Notes: generated by a model from the letters alone, not told the origin. A stretch of 64,000 nt of DNA from Tenacibaculum holothuriorum (GCF_002120225.1 NZ_LAPZ01000013.1:1-64000), one strand, 5' to 3'; counted from the stretch's first letter, positions 45,405 through 53,282 are shown. Program-made: numbers and translations.

Positions 45405-45409
45405 AGAAA

Positions 45410-45676
45410 TTAGCCTGCATATTGAACTCTATCTACCGAACCATCCGTTTTGTGAATTACTAAAGCTTCGGCATCTTGCAGTTGTATGATTTTTTTTCCT
45501 TTTAAAATAGCACTTCTTCTGGTAGTATGTTGAGAAATAACTTTTTCGCTTCTTTCCTTAAAAACTACCCATTGCCCTCTACGGTGCATAACGTGTAGCT
45601 TTTCTCCAGAAGAACCGGCTTCTCTAAACTTATCGCTTAAGTTTTCTTTTCTGTTATTTACTCTCTCACTTACCAT
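45410..45676 (-). CDS. DUF2188 domain protein
   Basis: 88 residues. LHVMHRRGQWVVFKERSEKV, then TTRRSAILKGKKII and LVIHKTDGSVDRVQYA match DUF2188, a small beta-alpha domain also present in proteins with nucleic-acid contexts. The first 25 residues are charged and not part of the domain. It sits between the SLATT and TIR-like genes, 50 and 5 bp away. Confidence 0.82.
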   Translation of the reverse strand: MVSERVNNRKENLSDKFREAGSSGEKLHVMHRRGQWVVFKERSEKVISQHTTRRSAILKGKKIIQLQDAEALVIHKTDGSVDRVQYAG

Positions 45677-45726
45677 CTTACCAAAGATACAAAATCAATG
45701 AATTAACTGCAATTTTTATACCGTAA

Positions 45727-46179
45727 TTAATTCCCGTTTTCTTCCATACGAAGCTCTTTCCATTTAAAACTTCCTTTGTTTACGATGGCTTGAAAATCTT
45801 TATGTATTTGGGTAATATATTCTGAATCGTTTTTTTCTTCTATAGAAGCTAATTTAGTTTTTAAATGAAGCTCTTTTAAACGGTCTCGAGTTTCTCCATA
45901 AATGACCCATAAATCTTTATGATTATAAAAACCATCCCAAGCAGCAAAAATAGTGCTCATAGCACTAAAGAAAAGGGTTAGTATTTTAATGATAGTTTTA
46001 TGGTCAGGGAAATCGTCTCCAACAGCAACCAAGAAGGTTATTAAAGCAGAAGAGATAGCAATACTAATATAAATTCTGAATGATTTTTTTTTGTTTTGTT
46101 TGGTACGACAAGAGCTAAATTCTATCATTTTTACAATTTCTTCTTGTAAAATTTCAAAGCGGGAGAGGTTGGTTTGCAT
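45727..46179 (-). CDS. SLATT-domain two-TM protein (predicted effector)
   Basis: 150 residues. Two transmembrane helices (about 35-53 and 62-82) are flanked by a cytosolic N-terminal helix and a C-terminal helix with the family pattern LWVIYGETRDRLKELH. This is the SLATT layout (SMODS/SLOG-associating two-TM effector, DUF4231-like). SLATT proteins are predicted membrane-disrupting effectors gated by nucleotide-sensing or nucleotide-producing partners. It is the first gene of the cassette and has its own consensus promoter in the 3' end of sigZ. Confidence 0.7.
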   Translation of the reverse strand: MQTNLSRFEILQEEIVKMIEFSSCRTKQNKKKSFRIYISIAISSALITFLVAVGDDFPDHKTIIKILTLFFSAMSTIFAAWDGFYNHKDLWVIYGETRDRLKELHLKTKLASIEEKNDSEYITQIHKDFQAIVNKGSFKWKELRMEENGN

Positions 46180-46198
46180 AGTTTGGTTAATTCTTGCT

Positions 46199-46230
46199 CA
46201 AACATACTTGAAAAAAGAATTAATTACAAA
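46199..46230 (-). promoter_or_regulatory. Promoter of the SLATT cassette
   Basis: On the minus strand TTTG (46227-46230), 20-bp spacer, TATGTTTG (46199-46206), an exact full consensus. It lies at the end of the sigZ gene, so the cassette can be expressed without the SigZ locus. A 9-bp inverted repeat (46187-46195 with 46215-46223) spans the -7 box and could be an operator. Confidence 0.6.
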
Positions 46231-46759
46231 CTTTACAATCGTCTTTATCTTGAATTTCACCTACCAGTTTTCCTTGTTCGTTTAATACAAATCCACAACA
46301 ATCCATAAATCCTTTGGCAATTAGTTTGCGAGCACGTTGTATTTGAGATTTTGTAGTTGGTAAGCTTTGATTGAGTTGTTGGGCAACCTCTTGTTGTTTT
46401 AAACCTTTAATGTCCGATAGAAACAAAGGGTCTCTATATTTTTTAGGAAGACTTTCTAAAATACCTCGTAAACAATCTTTTTCCGTGTGTTTATACTCTT
46501 CTATTTTAGTTTCTGTCTCGAAATTTGCTAATTCAAAGGTTTGATTGGTGCTTTTGAAATAATCCATAATAGAATTTCGAGCAATGGTAAAAATCCAAGG
46601 TTTTAGTTTGGTAATATCTTTAAGAGTATGAAGCTTCGTATGTACTTTTATAAAAGTGTCTTGTAATAGATCTTCGGTAACATCTTTATCTTTTACTTTA
46701 CTTAAGATAAAGTACTTGATATCATCGGCATATTTTGTCCAAACTTCATGTGTAGTCAT
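46220..46759 (-). CDS. sigZ: SigZ-type ECF RNA polymerase sigma factor
   Basis: 179 residues. Region 2 is DLLQDTFIKVHTKLHTLKD with the -10 recognition helix KLKPWIFTIARNSIMDYF, and region 4 is LSDIKGLKQQEVAQQLNQSL with the HTH after it. The C-terminal tail carries four cysteines (MDCCGF and DDCKVC), a pattern typical of SigZ and suited to metal or thiol sensing. No anti-sigma gene is adjacent. It follows the metallothionein-like gene and its terminator. Confidence 0.88.
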   Translation of the reverse strand: MTTHEVWTKYADDIKYFILSKVKDKDVTEDLLQDTFIKVHTKLHTLKDITKLKPWIFTIARNSIMDYFKSTNQTFELANFETETKIEEYKHTEKDCLRGILESLPKKYRDPLFLSDIKGLKQQEVAQQLNQSLPTTKSQIQRARKLIAKGFMDCCGFVLNEQGKLVGEIQDKDDCKVCN

Positions 46760-46798
46760 ATTATAAATTTACAAAAAATGTTTTATTGAGTGGTTTTA

Positions 46799-46834
46799 AA
46801 AATGTATCGAAACATAAGTGCTTCGATACATTTT
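46799..46834. terminator. Terminator between metallothionein-like gene and sigZ
   Basis: AAAATGTATCGAA (46799-46811) pairs with TTCGATACATTTT (46822-46834), a perfect 13-bp stem with T-rich sequence on both sides. It lies 50-85 bp after the small cysteine-rich gene. Confidence 0.75.
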
Positions 46835-46883
46835 CTTTTTCAATTCGAAAATGAATCGAATCGATAGTTAACAAATTAATTTA

Positions 46884-46988
46884 TTAGCAATTGCAGTTGT
46901 TGCATGTGCAGTTTTCACAAGTACAACTGTTACAGTTTCCATTTTTACATCCTTCACAGTTGCAAGTACATTGATTTTTATATTTCAT
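46884..46988 (-). CDS. Metallothionein-like cysteine-rich peptide, 34 aa
   Basis: A 34-residue frame from ATG at 46988 to TAA at 46884 (followed by a second TAA). It has 11 cysteines spaced CxCxCxxC, CxxCxC, CxCxxCxC, with Asn, Thr and Lys in between and no aromatic residues after Tyr3, the composition of bacterial metallothioneins that bind Zn, Cd or Cu through thiolates. It was too short for routine gene calling. It lies between the DUF3703 gene and sigZ, and its upstream region shares a two-part motif with that of DUF3703. Metal binding is inferred from sequence. Confidence 0.8.
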   Translation of the reverse strand: MKYKNQCTCNCEGCKNGNCNSCTCENCTCNNCNC

Positions 46989-47016
46989 ATTATTCTTTTT
47001 TAAAGTTTCATATAAT

Positions 47017-47047
47017 AGACTTTGTAATCTTTAAAAAGATGCATTTA
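47017..47047 (-). promoter_or_regulatory. Putative SigZ promoter before metallothionein-like gene
   Basis: On the minus strand TAAATGCATCTTTTT, 12-bp spacer, GTCT, 28 bp before the ATG. The same 15 bp, spacing and GTCT recur at 47401-47431. The layout (TGCATC, 17 bp, GTCT) fits an ECF-type -35/-10 promoter. Confidence 0.5.
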
Positions 47048-47386
47048 ATTTAAAAAATATTTTTGAAGTTCTTTTCTAATAGGAATCGATTTGATAGGAG
47101 AGATGTTAACACCACCAGTATTTCCTTTTGGTACCCAGATGTTTGTAAAAATGATTGAAGCTAGAATACGAGTAAATTGTCCTAGGGTTTCTTTAATATT
47201 TTTTGATTGAATTCCATGCAAGAGCATCCAGTAATGAGAAATTGTATGTCTATACCAATGTTTTTGTCCTAAAATATGAGCGTTTTCAAAATGATAAAAT
47301 GACACTTTAAAACGTTTGTTTTTAAGTGCCACTTTACCCAATGTTAGTTGTTCTTTAAATGCTTGCTTTCGTAATTGTTGTGTCAT
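47045..47386 (-). CDS. DUF3703 family protein
   Basis: 113 residues. FKEQLTLGKVALKNKRFKVSFYHFENAHILGQ and the ISHYWMLLHG segment match DUF3703, a family that commonly sits in heavy-metal resistance clusters beside metal-dependent regulators and efflux pumps. Helical, with one weakly hydrophobic stretch near 78-92. It starts the SigZ/metallothionein locus and has the same putative promoter motif as the small peptide. Biochemical role unknown. Confidence 0.85.
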   Translation of the reverse strand: MTQQLRKQAFKEQLTLGKVALKNKRFKVSFYHFENAHILGQKHWYRHTISHYWMLLHGIQSKNIKETLGQFTRILASIIFTNIWVPKGNTGGVNISPIKSIPIRKELQKYFLN

Positions 47387-47400
47387 GATTTTTTACAATC

Positions 47401-47431
47401 AGACATTTAAAAAACAAAAAAGATGCATTTA
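47401..47431 (-). promoter_or_regulatory. Putative SigZ promoter before DUF3703 gene
   Basis: On the minus strand TAAATGCATCTTTTT, 12-bp spacer, GTCT, 14 bp before the ATG. It shares 19 specified bases with identical spacing with the copy at 47017-47047. Confidence 0.5.
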
Positions 47432-47432
47432 T

Positions 47433-49046
47433 TTAGTTAACTTTTTCTCCATTAACATAGGTTTCTAAAACTTTTGTGTGTGGAATCTTTTTTTCATCAA
47501 CAGTCATGATATCATTTTCTAAAATGATAAAATCAGCTACTTTTCCAATTTCAATACTTCCTTTTTCAGCTTCTTCAAAATTAGCATAGGCATTCCAAAT
47601 AGTCATTCCTTTTAAGGTATTCTCTCTAGATAAAGCATTATTCATTTGATAACCGTTTTCTGGATATCCTTTTAAATCTTTACGGATACTTGCTGCATAA
47701 AAGGTGTAAAGCGGACTCACATGTTCAATTGGAAAATCTGTTCCTAAAGCGACTTTACCATATTGTTTAAGTAAATCGTTATAAGCATAGGCTCCTTTGA
47801 TTCTTTCAGCTCCAACACGTTCTTCTGCCCAATACATATCGGAAGTAGCATGTGTTGGTTGTATAGATGGTAATACATTTTTAAAGAAATGAAAGTCTTT
47901 TAAATCTACGACTTGTGCATGTTCTATTCTCCAACGACGGTCTTTTTTGTTTTTTAAGACCTCGTCATATGTTTTTAACATTACATAATTTGCTGAATCA
48001 CCTATGGCATGTGTATTCATTTGATATTCTGAATTTGCAATTCGTTGTGCTAAGTTTTGTAAATCTTCATATGAATTCACTAAGGCTCCAAAGTGTCCTT
48101 TTTTGTCGGAATATTCATCTTTTAAGGTAGCCCCACGTGAACCTAAAGCTCCATCTGAATATACTTTTACAGAGCGTACATGCAAACGATCTGTTTTAAC
48201 AACTCCTTTGTTTAAATAATAATCAAGATTTTCTTTATTGTTGGAAATCATAGCATAAATACGCATTTTTAAATCTCCTGTTTGTTGTAGGCTATCTACT
48301 AACTCAATAACTTGTTTGTCTAAACCAGCATCATCAACCGTAGTTAACCCTAAATCAAAACATATTTTCTGAGCATCTTTTAATGCCTGAATTTGTTCTC
48401 TTTTAGATGGTTTAGGTATTTTGATGAAGTTCATTGCATTGTCAATTAAAACCCCTGTTAGTTTACCATCTTTTTGAATAAATTCTCCACCATCAATTTT
48501 TGATTCCGTAGAAATTCCTGCTAAATCAATTGCTTTTTGATTTACAAGTATCGCGTGTCCGTCTATTCTACGAATAGCTACAGGTGTGTTAGGGAAAACA
48601 CTGTCTAGTTTTTCTTTTGTAGGGAATTCTTTTACTTCCCAATCATTTTGATCCCATCCGCGTCCTGTTATAAAAGTGGTGTTTTTTTCTTTTTGAAAAG
48701 CCACCAAACGCTGTAATACATCATCATAACTTTTAGTACCTACCAAGTTTACTTTTTGTTGTTGTAATCCTAATCCATAAAAATGACAATGTCCATCAAT
48801 AAATCCTGGGTATACAGCATTATTTTGGGCATCTATCGTTTTTAAAGTGGTGTATTTGTTTTGGATTTCTTTATTGGTGCCAACAGCAATAAATTTACCG
48901 TCTTTAATAGCAAAACTTTCTGCTTTGTCAAAGTTGTCGTTTACGGTATATGCATTGGCATTAATAACAATAAGGTCGGCTTTTTCTTGTTGTTTACAAG
49001 AGATTAAAGCAACTGAAAAGAGTAGGAGGAATATAGTTTTTTTCAT
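47433..49046 (-). CDS. Amidohydrolase family 3 lipoprotein (YtcJ-like)
   Basis: 537 residues with a lipobox (ALISCKQ). The amidohydrolase_3 domain shows FIDGHCHFYGL (metal HxH), the region around EHAQVV, and the C-terminal GKVADFIILE strand of the composite beta sandwich. YtcJ-like enzymes hydrolyse amide or imide bonds; the substrate is unknown. It lies 2 bp after the DoxX-like gene, so probably cotranscribed with it. Confidence 0.9.
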   Translation of the reverse strand: MKKTIFLLLFSVALISCKQQEKADLIVINANAYTVNDNFDKAESFAIKDGKFIAVGTNKEIQNKYTTLKTIDAQNNAVYPGFIDGHCHFYGLGLQQQKVNLVGTKSYDDVLQRLVAFQKEKNTTFITGRGWDQNDWEVKEFPTKEKLDSVFPNTPVAIRRIDGHAILVNQKAIDLAGISTESKIDGGEFIQKDGKLTGVLIDNAMNFIKIPKPSKREQIQALKDAQKICFDLGLTTVDDAGLDKQVIELVDSLQQTGDLKMRIYAMISNNKENLDYYLNKGVVKTDRLHVRSVKVYSDGALGSRGATLKDEYSDKKGHFGALVNSYEDLQNLAQRIANSEYQMNTHAIGDSANYVMLKTYDEVLKNKKDRRWRIEHAQVVDLKDFHFFKNVLPSIQPTHATSDMYWAEERVGAERIKGAYAYNDLLKQYGKVALGTDFPIEHVSPLYTFYAASIRKDLKGYPENGYQMNNALSRENTLKGMTIWNAYANFEEAEKGSIEIGKVADFIILENDIMTVDEKKIPHTKVLETYVNGEKVN

Positions 49047-49048
49047 AT

Positions 49049-49417
49049 TTATTTTGATTCATTTTTATAAATAACTAATGTCCAACCAATGAATAATAAT
49101 TGAACAATTATTCTAATATATGCTGCGGTTTTTGACCCAATAGCAGGAATCTCTTTAAAGGCATCCCAAATATGAATAGGCATAAAAGCTATCATTAATA
49201 AGAAAATACCGTAAGCAGATTTTTTCTCATATCCTTTTATAAATAAACCAATTCCTAAGAGAATTTCTATAATTCCAGAAATATAGTTTACAGCTAATTT
49301 TGGTAAGAAATTAGGAATAAATCCGTTGTAAAATTCTGGATTATTAAAGTGATTAAAACCTCCATATATTAAAAAGATTGCTAATAGTATTTTTAATATT
49401 AGTAAGATGTATTTCAT
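49049..49417 (-). CDS. DoxX-like membrane protein
   Basis: 122 residues with four hydrophobic segments. YGGFNHFNNPEFYNGFIP and ISGIIEILLGIGLFI match DoxX-like small membrane proteins; some take part in sulfur or redox metabolism, but the role here is not shown. Between a 69-residue membrane protein and the amidohydrolase in a minus-strand operon. Confidence 0.78.
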   Translation of the reverse strand: MKYILLILKILLAIFLIYGGFNHFNNPEFYNGFIPNFLPKLAVNYISGIIEILLGIGLFIKGYEKKSAYGIFLLMIAFMPIHIWDAFKEIPAIGSKTAAYIRIIVQLLFIGWTLVIYKNESK

Positions 49418-49449
49418 TTATAATGTTTTACTATTATGTAGATGTAATT

Positions 49450-49659
49450 TTAATTGTTGTTTAGATTTTTTTCAAATTGTTTTCTAAAGCTGTAATTAAA
49501 ATAAAGCCCCATAAAAATTCCAAAAAAAATAATTTTAAAAAGTAGTTTCCATATTTCAAAATTACCGTTGTCATAATATGTTAATGCAGCTGTAAAGGTT
49601 CCATATCCTATTGCCGAAAAAACACCTGCTTTTATTGCTTTTTTTGTGTAAGGTTGCAT
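49450..49659 (-). CDS. Small two-TM membrane protein
   Basis: 69 residues with two hydrophobic segments (about 10-28 and 38-55) and a charged tail. No family recognised. It starts at MQPYTKKAIKAG, 32 bp upstream of the DoxX-like gene, and probably belongs to the same operon. Confidence 0.6.
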   Translation of the reverse strand: MQPYTKKAIKAGVFSAIGYGTFTAALTYYDNGNFEIWKLLFKIIFFGIFMGLYFNYSFRKQFEKNLNNN

Positions 49660-49713
49660 GTTTTAAATTATTAAAAGACGATTAGTTTAATCAATGATTA
49701 TTAAAAAGTGAAT

Positions 49714-51147
49714 TTAAGGCTTTAAAGTTTCGTTGTTGTAAAGGTATTTATCCATTAAATACACAATACTAGCCATTGAGGCACTTCCTAATTCTAACTC
49801 TCTTTTGTTTACTTTATCAAAAGTATCGGTTGCAGCATGATGGTAATCAAAATATCGTTGTGAATCTGGTCGATATCCTACTAAGGTTACATGTTCATCT
49901 TTTAAAGGACCTATGTCTGCACCACTACCTCCAGCTGTAATGTCATGTAAGCCATAAGGCGCTAACAATTTTTTCCAACTTTGTAAAAGTTTTCTGTTCT
50001 TTTCATTTGCATCAATTGAAAAACCTCTTGGAGTATGTCCGCCAGCATCCGATTCTAAGGCTCCAATATGTAACTCTCCATTTTCTTTTGCTAAACGAGC
50101 GTATTCTGTAGCTCCTCTTAATCCGTTTTCTTCATTCATAAAAAATACAATACGGATGGTGTTTTTAGGTTGAATATTATTCTTTTTTAATAAATAAGCT
50201 ACTTCTAGTGATTGTACAATTCCAGTACCATCGTCATGTGCTCCCTCACCTAAATCCCAAGAATCTAAATGACCTCCAATTACCATAATTTTATTTGGAT
50301 ATTCACTTCCTTTTATTTCCCCAACTACGTTATGAGAAGGAGCGTCAGGTAAGTTTTTACAATTTTGTTTGAAATAGAATTTTAAGTTTGGATTCTCTTT
50401 TAAATGCTTGCTTAAATTTTCTGCTGCTCTTGAACTAATTGCCGCTGTTGGGATATATTCTGATTTCGGAATTTCTCCATAACCCATAGATCCTGTGTGC
50501 GGATAATCGTCAATTCCATTAGTCATAGAACGAACAATTACAGCTTTAGCACCAAATTTACCTACTGTTGCAGCACCTCCATAACGTTGTCCTACACAAC
50601 CTCCATAGGCTTTAAAAGTGTTGATTAATGTGTTGTCGAAAGCACCGTTGAAGAATACAATTTTACCTTTTGCTTTCTCTCCTAGTTTTTTAGCTTCATT
50701 TAAGCTTTTTACTTCAATAAGTTCTGCTGTAATACCTTCTTTAGGAGTTGCGATAGAACCTCCTAAAGCACAGATAGGAACATTGATTTTTTCTCCGTTA
50801 AACTCATAATTTGCAACTTCTTTTTCTCCACGTACCCAATGCGGAACCATTACTGGTTGTAGCCAAACAGAATCTAGTCCAACTTCTTTCATTAGTTGCT
50901 CTCCCCAGATAACTGATTTGGCAGCACCTTCTGAACCAGATAACCTACTACCAATATTTTGTGTTAAATCTCGTAACCATTCATAGGATTTACCTTCGGT
51001 TAAAGCGGCGTTGAAAATATGTTTTATTTGGGTTGAATCTTTTTTGAATTCAGTAGTTGAAATTGAGCTTTTTGTAGTTTCTTTTGATTCTGTTTTACAA
51101 GAAAAAGCAAGAAAACTAAAAGCTATAAGTGCAAGTGTTTTTTTCAT
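49714..51147 (-). CDS. M28 family metallopeptidase, lipoprotein
   Basis: 477 residues with a lipobox (FLAFSCKT). It has a PA domain (about 120-230) inserted before the catalytic core. Zinc ligands are visible in GGHLDSWDLGEGAHDDGTG, NEENGLRGATEYA, ESDAGGHTP and YHHAATDTFD. These are secreted aminopeptidases or glutamate carboxypeptidase-like enzymes. One copy of a 25-bp direct repeat lies 20 bp upstream. Confidence 0.92.
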   Translation of the reverse strand: MKKTLALIAFSFLAFSCKTESKETTKSSISTTEFKKDSTQIKHIFNAALTEGKSYEWLRDLTQNIGSRLSGSEGAAKSVIWGEQLMKEVGLDSVWLQPVMVPHWVRGEKEVANYEFNGEKINVPICALGGSIATPKEGITAELIEVKSLNEAKKLGEKAKGKIVFFNGAFDNTLINTFKAYGGCVGQRYGGAATVGKFGAKAVIVRSMTNGIDDYPHTGSMGYGEIPKSEYIPTAAISSRAAENLSKHLKENPNLKFYFKQNCKNLPDAPSHNVVGEIKGSEYPNKIMVIGGHLDSWDLGEGAHDDGTGIVQSLEVAYLLKKNNIQPKNTIRIVFFMNEENGLRGATEYARLAKENGELHIGALESDAGGHTPRGFSIDANEKNRKLLQSWKKLLAPYGLHDITAGGSGADIGPLKDEHVTLVGYRPDSQRYFDYHHAATDTFDKVNKRELELGSASMASIVYLMDKYLYNNETLKP

Positions 51148-51166
51148 TTCAGAAATTTATTAGGAC

Positions 51167-51191
51167 ATAAAACTACAAAATAGAATTAAGA
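51167..51191. repeat. 25-bp direct repeat, copy 1
   Basis: ATAAAACTACAAAATAGAAT plus TAAGA. Identical to 51710-51734. It lies between the dinB stop and the M28 start. The two copies enclose a 543-bp unit containing only the DinB gene. Confidence 0.8.
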
Positions 51192-51199
51192 TTTTGTAG

Positions 51200-51685
51200 T
51201 TAATGTTTATTTCGTTCAATAAAGTAAAATAACATATCTGTTGAAGGTGCTTTTGTTAATTTTAATTGATGGCCGATTGTAATTATTTGACCACGATGAA
51301 AAGTGCTATGATTCATGCAATGTTTAATTAATTCAAATTGTGGAAATTCACCGCTTAAAAATTTAGTTTTTACTAATCTAGATTCGTTAAAGTTTTTTTG
51401 CTTTTTCACATATTCAAGAAAAGCAATTGATTGCTCTATTAGTTGTCTATACTTATCTTGAACTGAATTTTCTGATGATTCGTTATAAGGAGACTGATTT
51501 AGAATAGAATAATATAGTATTTGGCCATCTAATATGTGTTTGACCGTTTTTAAGATACTTGAGAAACTTGATTGACAATCTTTAGTAATTAATTCTTGAT
51601 CATTTGATTCAAGCCAAGTAATGATACGTTTATTGGCCCATAAGTTATAAGTAACTAAGTCTATTATTTTATTGTTATCCTCCAT
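51200..51685 (-). CDS. DinB-family protein
   Basis: 161 residues, four-helix bundle. The metal-site histidines can be seen in the helix TVKHILDGQI and in the C-terminal HCMNHSTFHRGQ; the opening LVTYNLWANKRIITWLE is typical of DinB/YfiT. Members are metal-dependent thiol or transferase-like enzymes; the substrate is unknown. It is flanked by 25-bp direct repeats, the distal one overlapping the end of the AgcS gene, suggesting recent insertion. Confidence 0.87.
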   Translation of the reverse strand: MEDNNKIIDLVTYNLWANKRIITWLESNDQELITKDCQSSFSSILKTVKHILDGQILYYSILNQSPYNESSENSVQDKYRQLIEQSIAFLEYVKKQKNFNESRLVKTKFLSGEFPQFELIKHCMNHSTFHRGQIITIGHQLKLTKAPSTDMLFYFIERNKH

Positions 51686-51709
51686 TGAATTTCTACTTAT
51701 AGGTAAGTT

Positions 51710-51734
51710 ATAAAACTACAAAATAGAATTAAGA
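51710..51734. repeat. 25-bp direct repeat, copy 2
   Basis: Identical to 51167-51191. It contains the AgcS stop codon (51729-51731) and lies 25 bp before the dinB start. Confidence 0.8.
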
Positions 51735-53282
51735 ATTTTTATGAATAGCTGTTTTATATCTTTTTAATTCTTTAATGACCTTAGGAGCAAGTAGAATAAG
51801 CCCAATCATATTAGGAACCATCATAGAAAAAACCATTGCGTCTGAAAAATCGATAACAGCGTTTAATGTAGCTGCAGCTCCTATAACAGTGAAAATGCAA
51901 AAGATGATTTTATAAATATTTCCTGTTCTTTTTTCTCTTCCGAAGAGATAAGACCACGCTTGGTAACCATAATAAGACCAAGAAATCATTGAAGAAAAGG
52001 CAAATAAAATTACTGCAACTGTAAGTACATAAGGAAACCAAGAAATACCGCTTTCTAAAGCTTTTGAGGTTAAAATAGCGCCTTGTTCAAAAGATACTTC
52101 GTTACCAGCTGTTATTTGTCCAGTAATAATTAAGGCTAAGGCTGTCATGGTACAAACAATTACTGTATCAATAAATGGTTCCAATAAAGCAACTAAACCT
52201 TCACTTGCTGCATAGTTCGTTTTTACAGCAGCATGGGCAATTGATGAAGAGCCGATACCCGCCTCATTAGAAAATGCTCCTCTACGAAATCCTTGAATCA
52301 TCACCCCTATAATTCCGCCTGCAATTCCTGTCGGATTAAATGCACCTTGTATAATTTCGTTTATTGCATATGGTATTTGAGTATAATTCATTACTAAAAT
52401 AGTAACTACCGCAAGAATGTAAACCACAACCATTACAGGTACAACTTTATCGGTTACTTTGGCTATTTTCTTAATACCGCCAATAATTACAATTCCTGCA
52501 AAAATTGCCATGACTAAACCAAATAACCATCCTTTTCCATAGATAAAACTCTGTTCACCTCCAGTTACATATTCAAACAATTTAAAAGCTTGGTTTACTT
52601 GAAACATATTTCCTCCTCCAAAAGAACCCCCAACACACATGATGGCAAATAGAATAGAAAGTCCTTTTCCTATTTTACTATATCCAATTTCTTTTAGACC
52701 GTTTTTTAAATAATACATAGGTCCGCCAAAAACGGTTCCGTCTGTTTCAATTTCTCGGTATTTAACTCCTAAAGTACATTCTACAAATTTAGAAGCCATT
52801 CCTAAGAGTCCAACGACAATCATCCAAAAAGTAGCACCAGCTCCTCCAATGGATAAAGCAATGGCAACTCCAGCAATATTTCCTAATCCAACAGTAGCAG
52901 AGAGTGCAGCAGTTAAAGCTTGAAAGTGTGAAACTTCTCCGTCTCCTTCCACCTTAATAGTTTCAGGAATATCACTTTTATTTTCAGGTTTGTCTACACT
53001 ATCATATTTACCTCGAACTACATTGATAGCAGTTGTAAATCCGCTAAAATTTATTCCTTTGAAATAGATAGAAAAATAGGTTGCTCCACCCACAAGAATA
53101 ATAAGAACCCAAGGAATTGAAATGTTTTCAGTAATTGGAATTTGATATAAAATAGTATCGGTAAACCAACTGGTAGCATTGTGAAATGATTGATTGATTT
53201 TTTGATCTAGTGTTTGTTGATTTTCTTGCGCATTTATTGAAAAAGACAAGAAAATGATGAAGAATGAGATAAACCGTTTCAT
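51729..53282 (-). CDS. Alanine/glycine:cation symporter (AgcS)
   Basis: 517 residues. The N-terminal signal-like segment ends INAQE, an extra in Bacteroidota members, and is followed by about ten transmembrane helices. TAALSATVGLGNIAGVAIAL and RRGAFSNEAGIGSSSIAHA are diagnostic of AgcS, which imports alanine or glycine with sodium or protons. Its stop lies in a 25-bp repeat shared with the far side of dinB. Confidence 0.93.
   Translation of the reverse strand: MKRFISFFIIFLSFSINAQENQQTLDQKINQSFHNATSWFTDTILYQIPITENISIPWVLIILVGGATYFSIYFKGINFSGFTTAINVVRGKYDSVDKPENKSDIPETIKVEGDGEVSHFQALTAALSATVGLGNIAGVAIALSIGGAGATFWMIVVGLLGMASKFVECTLGVKYREIETDGTVFGGPMYYLKNGLKEIGYSKIGKGLSILFAIMCVGGSFGGGNMFQVNQAFKLFEYVTGGEQSFIYGKGWLFGLVMAIFAGIVIIGGIKKIAKVTDKVVPVMVVVYILAVVTILVMNYTQIPYAINEIIQGAFNPTGIAGGIIGVMIQGFRRGAFSNEAGIGSSSIAHAAVKTNYAASEGLVALLEPFIDTVIVCTMTALALIITGQITAGNEVSFEQGAILTSKALESGISWFPYVLTVAVILFAFSSMISWSYYGYQAWSYLFGREKRTGNIYKIIFCIFTVIGAAATLNAVIDFSDAMVFSMMVPNMIGLILLAPKVIKELKRYKTAIHKNS

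Noticed and set aside
43908..46759. Known defence types such as CRISPR-Cas, restriction-modification or CBASS in the 44-47 kb cluster
   Set aside because: No cyclase (CD-NTase), nuclease, methyltransferase or repeat array is visible; only the SLATT and TIR-like parts suggest a conflict role.
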